Shown here: positions 1-10,247 of the stretch, in pieces
Layout of the letters: every line of letters begins with the position of its first letter
How positions within the stretch are numbered: position 1 is the stretch's first letter
NCBI GenBank assembly: GCA_019188255.1
Contig: JAETXT010000003.1
Coordinates: 4,526,001-4,590,000 of the forward strand
Direction: 5' to 3'
From: Verticillium longisporum
Lineage: Eukaryota; Ascomycota; Sordariomycetes; Glomerellales; Plectosphaerellaceae
Length of the DNA: 64,000 nucleotides
Translations under genes and position numbers: made by a program
Notes under the pieces: model-generated
What the model was told of the DNA's origin: nothing
The model's database searches: none
What the model saw: only the letters and a program-made list of their open reading frames with translations

Positions 1-3000
1 ATAATCTAGAGGTCCTAGAATATTAAGAAGCCTTATTATAATAGGGATGAATTTATATATAGAGGGCAATTAATTAAGTATATTAAGAGAGACTCGATAA
101 ATATATATACTATAGATATATTATATATATATTAAATATATACTAATATCCTAGGTTATATATATTAGATATCTATATATTTATATATAAGAATTATAAT
201 ATATAACCTTCTATATCCTATTCTAAATAAGGGTTTACTTTAGATACTTAAAGGCCCTCTATAGGAACTAGGGCCCTATTAGGGTTTAGGATAAATATAG
301 CTATATAGGTCGGACTAATAACCGCCGACCTTAGTATAGTAAGTACTAGCTATCTATATACTTAGTATATATAGAATATATTTTATATATATATAAAGCT
401 TATACTATATAGGGTTTAACTATCTATCTAGCTAGGGCTAAGTTTAGATTTAGGCCTATAAAGTATAATTTAATTAATATATACTTTATTTTATTTAACG
501 GTTCCTATTTATTATATTATTATATTAAGGAGACTATTTATATTACCTATTACTATCTAGGAATCTCCTATTAAGGTTAGAAGATTAGCTCGTCCTAGGG
601 TTATCCTAGGAGCTAGGCATTATAAGCCTAATAATAAGTAAGAACCTATAATAGTATATACTTAACGTATACTTAATATATACTTAACCTTTCTAGGAAA
701 CCTTCTAGTAAACCTAAACCTCTAATTCTTAATATTATAATTCGGGCAAAATATACTCTAAGTAATTAATATTACTTTAAATTATAATAAAAGGGTTATA
801 AGAATTATAAAGAAAGCTTAACTTATATCTTATCTTAATAGCTATAATCTTCTTAATAAATTAAATATAAAGATATTCTATATATCCTTAATATATACTA
901 AGTTTATATTATATCTACTAAGTATATAATCAGAGTTCCTAATCGACTAAGAGTCCTTTAATAAAGCGAGATAGATTCGAGAGGTTATAATTAAAGATAA
1001 TAGAACGTTCTTTATTATATATATTATATATACCTATACTATCGAATTCTTTAACTAGAAGGTACTATAATATAACCTCTCGTTTAAGATAGTATATAGC
1101 GAGACGACTATTTTTAGAATAAATAGCTAGAAATCCGCTATTTAGTATATATATATATATAATATATAGTTAATATATACTATACTTTAACTAATACTTA
1201 TAAGCGTTAGTACCTTCGTTTATTACTTTACGAATATTAAAACGTAATAGGGTTATTAAGAGGCCTTCTAGCGAGTATTTTACTAATTATTATAAATAGC
1301 GAATCGCTCTATTAATTAATAGTATATTAAGCTAAGGATTAAAGATATAATCTTTAATCTTATAATTAATATAGATAGTAGATAGTATAGAAGTAAGTAA
1401 GTATATATATTATATATATATAGTATATACTAATAATATACTAGGTCTCGGAGAATATCTATATCGTCTCGATATATCGAAAAGCTAGGAAGAATATCTC
1501 TAGTATATCCTTTACTTCTATAAAGTATATATTAATTATAACTTTAATAAGAAATACCGATAATACCTAGCTAGATACTATATCTAGAAGCTTTAGGAAT
1601 CGAAAATACGTATAGAGTATCTATCGTATATCTACTATTTATATAAAATATTCCCTAAGCTAAGATCTTAATTTCAAGGGAAGAAAAAGCCTTAGATTAT
1701 TAATACTCTAATTCTAAGCGAAAGCCTTATATTATAAGAAGCCTTAGCTATTATTAATAGAGATATTAATATAATAGAGTCTTCTTAGGCTAAAGATAAT
1801 AGGGTTTCGGGTATTAGGTAGTCTTTATTAATTATAGTATAAAAGTAAGTATATCCGTAGTATATATAGAGTATATATTTAATATATATTTTATAGACTT
1901 CGTTAATAAATCTTCGAAGAAGTTTAATAAGACTATATTTAATTTACTTCTAATATTTAAATAAGATAGAGAAATATATTATAAATTATATATATATCCT
2001 AGTCTTTATTAAAAGCTAGGAAGCGGTAATAGAAATAAGCTAAATAAAGAAAACGACTTCTATAATTACTATATAATTTAAGTAACCTATATATAGACGA
2101 TATATAAGGCGTAAATAAAGTATATATAGAGTATATATATAATTATAATTCCGAGGATCTTATTATATCGATAAGTTAATCGACTCCTATAGCTTATAAA
2201 AGCTTATTAGCTCCGTATATATAGAGTATATCCTTAATATATATAATAAATACGCTAATTCCTAGCTTACCTAGTTTATATATATAGGATATATCCTTAG
2301 TATATACTCGCTACCTACTAATACTAAGTTTACTATTAATACTATAGCGATATATTAATAATATATTAAGAAACTAATAGCTTAAGGAGGAAAATATAGA
2401 TATAACCCTAGAGCTTTAGATATTACGATATATATTAGAGTAAGAGAAGCGGAAGCTTTAGGAAATAGAGGAAGTAATAGAACTAAAACGCTAAATTATA
2501 ATACTATAATAGTATCGTCTTTAAATAGAGAGAAAAGAATAGGATAATAATATTATATATTATATTTATATATATAAAGTATATACTATATATATTTCGT
2601 AAATATTATTATATTAATAGGGCTAATTTAAAACTATATTAAAGTAAAGAAAAAATAACCCTCTATATATACTAAGTATATACTATAAAGTAATAAATAC
2701 TTAATTATAGTTAAGTATTAATTAGCTAGGATCTATTAAGATATAAAAAAAAATTAATCTTAGTATATACTATATATATATATTATTTAAAGTTAATAAC
2801 GGTTAAGTTAGTATAAGTACTATAGCGAGTACTAGCCTTAGACTTATTAGCGGCCTTCTTAGGCTTCTTAGCTATATATATTTAGTATATATAATATATA
2901 AATATAACTTAGAAAAAACTTACTAGGAGTCTTACTAAGATTACGCTTAGGGCTATAAAGGTTAAATATCTATTATAATTAGTATATATAAAGTATATAT

Positions 3001-4671
3001 CTAGGATATATTATACTTATACGCTTACGCTTAATAGAGGAGGTACTAACTTCTATTATAGCGCCCTATAGTTATATTAATCTAGTATTTATATATACTA
3101 AGTATATAATACGCTAAAGTAATACTATAAGTATAAAGGCGCTCGACGTTAGCGCTTAGGGCGACTTAGTATTACTAGCAATAGAACCTCGGGGGGAGGT
3201 AACTTAGTTATAGCTAGTATAGGCATTACTAGTACTACGTATATATTTAGTATATACTATTACTTAGTAGGACGTAAATAAATATTAATATAATATTTAT
3301 TTTCGTATTTTCGTATCTAGGCTAATTATTACTATTATAGGCTTAAGTATAATATAGCTAATAGGGGCATTATATATATATCTAGTATATACTAGGATAC
3401 TATACTAGGCGAAGATAAAGAGAATAATAATAATTTATATTACGATAGAACCGAGTTCCCTAAATATTAGTAAAGGTATTATCGTTATAACTATATATAT
3501 AATTAGTATATATATACTATATATTTTTCTTAGCCTATACTTACGTAATAGCCTCTAGCTTAGTAGTATAAACGTCGATAAAGTTGCTAAGGGCATTACG
3601 ACTACTTATAGTTAGTATATATATAGTATAGTTTAGGTATATATATACCCCGGCTCCTCTATAAACGAGGTATAATGCTAGTTACCCTTAAGTATAAAAC
3701 GCTTAAGGGCATTCTAGCCCTAGATACGCTCCTAAATTCCAAGGTTAGAGCAAGAGGTATTAGCAGCTATATATATTAGATATATATAGAGTATATATAA
3801 GAGATATACTTACTAGTATTAGTATATTCTTAGCGGAAATAGTAGTAGAGGGTAGGCTAGGACGAAAAAACCTTATTATATATAGAGCTAGTACTATTAA
3901 TATCGATTATATAGCTATAAAGAAGAAGTTAAATATATATTTAATATATACGGAGTATATCTACTTATATGCCCGAATTAATACGCGAGATATAAGTACT
4001 AGTATTAGGACCTTTAGCATTTATAGCTAGAATAATAGTAGGAGCTAATATATATTAAGTATATACTTAGTCTAAACCTCGTTTTTTTTAAACTTACTAC
4101 TAGCCGAGTTTATAGCGCCGCTATTATTAATATACTAAGTAATAGCTATATATATATATATATTAAGTATATATACTATATTATTACTAAGGGAGATATA
4201 TACTAGTAGGACGCTAATTAACGTTAGGGTTAGGGATAGGGCCTATTATATTAGAACTTCGTCTCTATATATACGATATATATACCCCCTTTACTATAAT
4301 AGTAACTAAAATCCGAGGGATTATTAGCGCTATACATAGCGATATTATCGTAGTTAATAGGGTTAGATATACTTCTAAATATAAGTTAATATATATATAA
4401 TATAAGCTAGCCTTATATATAACTTACATACTAGTACGATTATCGATATACTAAGGGTATTTAGTATAGACGGAGTTATATAGGGAGGAAAGTAGGAAAT
4501 AACAATTTTCACTTCCTAGTATAAGTTCAGTATATACCTAACTAGTATATAATATAGGCTAGGGGTAGGTCGAATATAGGTCCTATATAATAAAATTATA
4601 GTACTATATTATAGTTCATTATTTATAGTATACTATTAATTTATATTTTCTTCTAAAAATTATACTAACTA
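1..4671. repeat. AT-rich RIP-mutated block (left)
   Basis: No gene is visible. CpA and TpG are nearly absent while TpA dominates, and surviving C residues sit mainly in CpT, CpC and CpG contexts; this is the pattern left by repeat-induced point mutation. Stop codons fill all six frames. The block must derive from repeated DNA, but I could not assign a transposon family. It carries many copies of a short near-palindrome of the form TATATA-n-AGTATATAC at irregular spacings of roughly 50-300 bases, a feature much rarer in the other AT-rich blocks of this window. Confidence 0.85.
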
Positions 4672-4704
4672 CCCCCCCCCGAGGTTTCTCCGGATTAGGG
4701 GGGG
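4672..4704. other. C9/G7 homopolymer pair at the AT-rich block edge
   Basis: A run of nine C (4672-4680) is followed after 17 bases by a run of seven G (4698-4704). Base composition switches here from AT-rich RIPed DNA to normal gene-island DNA. The two runs could pair as a small hairpin, and may mark the end of an old element, but no family can be named. Confidence 0.35.
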
Positions 4705-5329
4705 TGAACTTGAGTCTTATACCTCTGAGCTATAACCTCGCCTTATCATTGTCTTGCTTGGACCGATGTTTACGCTCAGTATGCCAGGCCCAGGCGTTGA
4801 GTCTGTCTTCCTCAGGGGCACGAGGCTCCTTCGTTCACTAGCAAGCGAGACAAGTTGTCTTAGTAAGCAGGTCAAAGTCACGTGGCCTGCCCCATGACGT
4901 ATGGGTTGACCATCGCGGAGTGTCGTTTCAAAATTGTACGCCACCAATCCACTTGACTATGTACCTAAGGTAAGGTATGAATGGATGGCTCGTGACATCT
5001 CATTATCTGGAAGCGACAACAAGATTCTTCTTGCTCTAGCACCCACGGCCCATCGGCCCGTCGATTCGATGCCCGTTTCTCCCACATCGTTTTCCGATTC
5101 AGCAGATGGATGCCTTCACAGCCGAAGAGTACCCGGAGTCCGGGGAATCTCCGCTAGCGCCAGGGTATGAAGGGACGGGGCAGCCCAACCAGGCAGGCCC
5201 GCTCCTCCCCCAGACTCCGCTCGACTCACCCCAGCATCTCGATCCCGTGCCATCTAACAATTAATATATTTCAGTCCCAGACTCCTTCGACATCACAAAT
5301 GATCCATGTTCATCGACTACTCTTCTGCC

Positions 5330-6656
5330 ATGGCGACGACGACGATTGAGCTCGAGCCGGTGCAGGCCCATGGCTCCCACGACATCTCTGCCAACCCATC
5401 AAAGCCATCTTCACCCCATCTTGCCCCAACCGAACATCGAACTCAGGCAATTGGCGATGAAGAACCTCAAGGTCTCAGTCGTGCGACGAAACTCAAGTTG
5501 CTAGCGGCCGGCGTTTCTTTCTTCGTCTCAGGAACCAACGATGGAAGCATTGGTGCCCTTGTCCCATACTTCATCCGCGACTACGAGCTCAGCACAGCCG
5601 TCGCCTCTGTCGTGTACGTTCGCATTGACCCTGGTGTTTAAGGAAACATGCACTCATTGGACTTCAGTTACGGCGCCAACTTCCTCGGATGGCTCTTCGC
5701 GGCCTTCACAAACACTTACTTGACCCAACGGTTCGGCCTTGGGGGTCTGCTCGTTTTTGGCGCAGCTCTTCAGGTCGTGGCCCATGCCCTGCGTTCCTGG
5801 AAACCTCCGTTCCCCTTCTTTTGCATCACATTCGCCGTCGTCTGCCTCGGACAGGCCTATCAGGATACCGGCTGTAACACATACGTGGCCGGCGCGAAGG
5901 GTGCCCATCGATGGCTTGCCTTCATCCACGCCATGTACATGGCCGGCTGCTTTGTTGCCCCCTTTATAGCCACTGCAGTTGCCTCTGCTGGCACGACGTC
6001 TTACTGGTATCTCTACTATACATTTCCGCTGGCTCTTGGCGTAGGAAACCTCGCACTCGCATGCTATGCCTTCCGGGATACGATACACTTCCGAGGCAGA
6101 CTTCGGTCGGGTGCGAACAACACGCCAAACGCCGAGACGCAGCTGTCTGGAAGCACAAGCGAGCCTACAAAGGGAGCAGCTCAGCTGGTCAAGGAGACAC
6201 TCTCCAACAAGTCCGTCTGGGCCATCAGTGCTTTCTTCTTCTTCTACATTGGCGGCGTTTTGACTGCTGTCGGCTGGATCGTCGAGTTCCTGGTGGAGGT
6301 CCGCGATGGCAACCCGTCAGTTTGGTTGGTTTCTTTACGGGACCATTGTTTGCGACCGTGCGTTCAATCCTTTTATTTTCACGTCAAAGTCTGCCCACTG
6401 ACAATCGATGTAGGGCATTTCCATCGGGTCGAAGCTCTTCCCCCGCGAAATCCAGTCAACGGCCCTCTCCTTTATCTTCCTCTTTGCGCAGATGGGCGGT
6501 GCATTCTTTCCAATCATCACCGGTGCATTGGCTTTACGGTATAGCGTTGGTGTTCTGCAGCCCATGCTGGTTGCTCTCTTCGCGTGCATGACGATTTCTT
6601 GGGTCTTGATCCCCAGAGTGAAGCAGAGCAACAATACTGGTCTGCATCACGAATGA
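5330..6656 (+). pseudogene. BSC6-like MFS transporter, internal deletion
   Basis: Major facilitator superfamily transporter of the fungal BSC6-like kind; substrate unknown. The start at 5330 is chosen for its ideal context (GCCATGG); an in-frame ATG lies at 5306. Exon 1 ends at 5613, intron 5614-5667 (GTACGT...TTCAG), exon 2 runs from 5668 and encodes the first half with about seven membrane segments, ending in RDGNPS near 6320. A second intron is supported at 6358-6413 (GTGCGT, CTGAC branch, TAG), and the last exon (6414-6656) encodes GISIGSKLFPREIQ and two membrane segments, ending PRVKQSNNTGLHHE. Around 6318-6325 the frame jumps from exon 2 to LVGFFTGPLFAT, and the roughly 55-60 residues expected in this family between these points (membrane segments 8-9) are missing. 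The gene therefore looks inactivated, although the flanking exons are well conserved. Family assignment is from remembered family layout, not a search. Confidence 0.7.
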
Positions 6657-6954
6657 TCATACTGTCAGATAGCGTGGTCACCCGGATCTTCACTCGGCCT
6701 AGGAATTGCATGCTGGATGAATAATCGACTACTGTCTGCTGGCTGCGGCCTCGACTATTTTACATAGCACCTGAAGGGTGCAAATGCAGTTTTGTTCTGT
6801 GTACTGCTGGGAATTGTGTGTTGTTCGTACAAATCATAATAATCATCATGTGAAAGCAATCCGAGCTGCCATTAGCTCATTGTGTCCTGCATCCTTCAAA
6901 GCACTCTGCTTTTACTATTCCATATGCCCTCTGTCCTTGTTATGTATGCCATTG

Positions 6955-7190
6955 CTCTGCATGTCGTCATTATGCATGTCGTCGTTATGCATGTCGTTGT
7001 TATGTATGTCGTTGTTATGCACATCGTCGTTGTGCTTGTTGTCGTATGTATGTCGTTGAATGCATATCATAGCTCTACATGCTATCGTCATGCATGTCGC
7101 TGCTTTGTGTGCTGTCATTGTGCACGCTGTCATTTTGCATGCTATCGCTCTGCATGCCAATGTCTTGCATGCCATCATTCTGTGCATCCT
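6955..7190. repeat. Imperfect 12-bp minisatellite
   Basis: Tandem imperfect copies of a unit close to ATGCATGTCGTT recur here with small changes. The unit length is a multiple of three. On the minus strand it encodes runs of the type Met-His/Gln-Asn-Asp, part of which forms the C-terminal tail of the F-box/ankyrin reading frame. Confidence 0.75.
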
Positions 7191-9129
7191 CACACAAACC
7201 CTCATGTTCCAGGGCCCGCTGCCAAACCTCGCCCCAGCCTGTACGAAGCGCATACTCCCTAAACGTCTGACCCCTGTTGTCCACGGTGTCCACGGGCACA
7301 CCGGCCCGGAGAAGAGCTCTGATAATGCGGACCATATTGTCGTCGCGCTTGACTTCCATCTGTCTGTAGCCCTCTCCCGAAAAGTAATCGTAGCTAAAGG
7401 GCATCATGAGCGCCACCATTCTCCAATCCAAGATGGCCCTCATGTCGTCGGCATCGACATCAGGCATGACGATGGACCACAGAATGGGACTGACGGGGAC
7501 CCTGTTGATGCGCAGAGCATAGTGAAGCGGCGTGCGGCCGTACTGGTCCATCTTGACCGTCATACCGCTCTTGAGGAGAAGCTCTACCGACTCTACGACA
7601 ATGTGCAGCGTGCCGACGTACTAGCAGTCTTCGCGGTTCTCGAAGAAGAGCCTGCGCCAGATGGGTATGTGGTCGAGGTCCCTTTCGAACAGCTCAACCA
7701 TGCCGTTGACGGCAAGGACGGCGCCTGAGCGGCGTTCCGATGGGTGGAAGCCGGTCTCGAAGCCCCACTCCAAAATAAGAAGGCCCTCGTCGATAGCCCA
7801 CTGACGACAGAAGCCTTCGGCGTCGTCGGCAGTCATAGCGCAGGCGAGTAGAGCGTTGGACTTGATGCAGCGGAGACGGGTTCGTTCGGCGACCGTGATG
7901 AGGTCTGGGCCGAAGATGCTCTGGACGGTGACGAGGTAGCGTGCCAGGGACGTGATTCCATGTTGGTCAAGATAGGACACCATGGGATTCACGCCCCAGG
8001 CGAGGAAGCGCATGAAGACGGCCTCGCTGACAAACCAGAGCGTGCCCATGATGAGGGGTGAGTTAAAGTAAAACTCGAGGCCGTTACGCATGAAGAGATC
8101 GACAAAGGCGATGCCGCGGCGGTCGTCGCCGTTGGCGTTTGTAGCACGGATGGCCGTTTCGAGGGCACGCAGGGGACCGTTGTATCGGGTGCAGTCGAAG
8201 ATGGAGGCGCCGGAGCGGAGGAGGAGCTCGGCTGTCTTAAAGCGGCCGAAGAGACAGGCAATCTCAAAGTGCGTCAGCCAGTATTCATCCGCCGGCACGC
8301 CGTTGAGCCAGTGGCCGCTGAACGCCCTTTCGAGGTTGCCTTTGAAGCGGGTGTCATACTCGACTCCTTCTTCGGTATAGACATTAATGAGCTCTTGGTC
8401 GGTGGCGTAGTTGGGATGGGGACCACTGGCATCCGCACCGGCGTCGATGAGCATCTTGACAAACTCAAACGAGCGCTGGGAAGCAATAGCTGTTGCAAGG
8501 GGGGTGGGCCAGCGTGAGAAGCTGGCTGTGTTGAGATAGCGCAGACAGTTCGAGCCCGGTTCGAGTAAGACGGCAAGAGCGTGAATGTTATCCACGACGT
8601 GCAAGGGTGTGCGTTCGGCAAGAGCGATATGGTACTCCATGCAATACTTGTTCAGCCAGAAACGCGATGTGCAGTCATCGGCACCAGCGGCAAGAAGGGT
8701 GCGGATCACAGGGATTGACTCCTTGCCCAAACCGTTTGTCAGGGCCATGTTGAGTGTGCTGGCTGGAAGAGTGTCTTCGGCCAAAGCGGCGAACCCAACA
8801 GGACGCCGGCAGCCACGGGCATAGTAATAGTAGCAGCGAATAACCGTGCTTGTCGTGAGAGTGGTCTGCACCGGTCCGAAGGAAAGTGCCGAAGTCAGCA
8901 TGTAATTGTAACCGAACTGAGCGGCCATCTGAACAAGCTCATCTCTGCGGCCGAGCTTCGAGCTCCCAAAAAGGAGCGGAACAAGGCGGCTCTTGAGTTT
9001 CGAATTGGCCAAAGCGAACCGCCAATAGCAGTGCGAGGGAAGAAAGTCGAGAATGAGGTGTAAGAGCTCGTTTGGAAGGCATTCCAGACGGCTTGGAAGG
9101 CACGGTACGTCGTGCGTCAACGCGGGCAT
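7075..9129 (-). CDS. F-box and ankyrin-repeat protein, in-frame TAG
   Basis: The first ATG in this frame is at 9129 (MPALTHDVP). Residues around 17-45 form an F-box-like segment (LECLPNELLHLILDFLPS), followed by ankyrin-like helices such as VIRTLLAAGAD, FVKMLIDAGAD and TAELLLRSGAS. Such proteins usually act as substrate adaptors of SCF ubiquitin ligases. A TAG codon at 7621-7623 ends the first 502 residues, yet exactly the same frame continues with clear ankyrin sequence (YVGTLHIVVESVELLLKSG ... GRTPLHYALR) to a stop at 7075. Either the stop is a nonsense mutation or it lies inside, or at the AG end of, a small unrecognised intron; no convincing donor was found. The C-terminus is built from a minisatellite (MQSDSMQNDS type). 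F-box/ankyrin genes vary greatly between fungi. Confidence 0.65.
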
Positions 9130-9239
9130 GGTGATGGGCTGGGCGTGCGTGCGATGTCTCAAGGCAAAAGAAAGGATGAAGAGAAGTATGATAAAGGCAG
9201 GAGAAAATGAAGAAAGACGCGGATGGCCAGCTTGAAGAC

Positions 9240-10247
9240 GAAGAACTGATCCGCGGGTGTTTTATGTCGGAGTGTTGGAGACCTTGATGGCAAAGACCTG
9301 GGATGTGTTCATGCAGGTGTAGAAGTCAGTTCAGAATTTTGGCGCGCCTCCCAAAAGCTTCACACACGCGTCTTGTATCACGTGGCCATCAAGTTGGGTT
9401 GCCCAGAGTTGTTCACCTCCGACTATCTTGAGCCACGTGCCCAAGGCTGCCGTATTAGATTGATATCACCATGTCCATTCACCTGGCTAGCAAAGTCCCA
9501 AGGAGTCCCTCGTCCTTTACAAGAGTGACTCCATTAGGAACAGCCTGACTGGTCCCGTGCCCATAATTGTTCAACCCATTCAGGGATCTATGAGTAGAAG
9601 TTTTCGATCGACTACGACATGCTATTTTCATGCAATGATTTATGTCATTTGGACTGGGTTATGTTTGCTTGTCACCGATTTCTCTTAATGTGATCTGCCT
9701 CTACCCCTATAGCTCTTGAGTCAAGGACCGAAATTGTATTGTATGACAGTGTTACAGACATTGAAGAAGCTTATAGTCAAGCGTGCCAGCGTGCTGCTGT
9801 TCAGAAGTCTCATGAGGACTTCATCAATCCTGTACGAGAAACCTTTGACTCTCCAGATATGGCAAGCGAGGAGCCAGTCATGTGGCATGGTTCAATATGC
9901 TTGAGGGCTTGCTCAACCTCGATATCTTACAGCTAATTGTTAGCAATATGTTCGGTTAATCTCATAGAAGTTCGGTGAATGCCTCGAGCCCATTCACGTC
10001 GGAGTTGTGGCATCTTATCAGCATACTTCATTCACGTATCGCTCCTTCGCAATTCAGAAAGTCTTGCTGGAGTGAAGGACTTGACCACTGGAGCTGATAT
10101 CTTCTTCTTACCTCACGCCACCACATCACCAGAAACTTCCTGATTGCAAGCTTCAGACCGCTCAACACGATTGCATTTCAGACCCCTTGACAATCCGTTG
10201 ACGATATTGCTTACAATTGCACACAACACTCCCACGCTGCATCCTCG
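9240..10247. other. Intergenic region with an exon-like remnant
   Basis: Divergent promoter region between the F-box gene and the giant secreted-protein gene. Most of it shows no coding signal. An exception is 9712-9936 (+), where one frame reads ESRTEIVLYDSVTDIEEAYS and continues as hydrophilic, well-behaved protein to a stop at 9936; it is preceded by a plausible splice acceptor (CCCCTATAG at about 9711). No start codon, partner exon or family was recognised, so it is recorded only as a possible gene fragment. Confidence 0.3.

Noticed and set aside
1..4671. Possible centromere, mitochondrial or plasmid DNA because of extreme AT content
   Set aside because: The CpA/TpG depletion with retained CpG, CpC and CpT is specific to RIP; no organellar genes are visible. 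A centromere role cannot be excluded from this window alone.
4717..4947. 76-residue minus-strand open frame at the left boundary
   Set aside because: No domain, no splice context, overlaps the boundary sequence; looks like chance.
6955..7190. Possible CRISPR-like array
   Set aside because: Repeats are 12-base, contiguous and imperfect with no spacers, and the DNA is eukaryotic: a minisatellite.
8269..8621. Open frames opposite the F-box/ankyrin gene
   Set aside because: Shadow frames produced by GC-rich third positions of the real gene.
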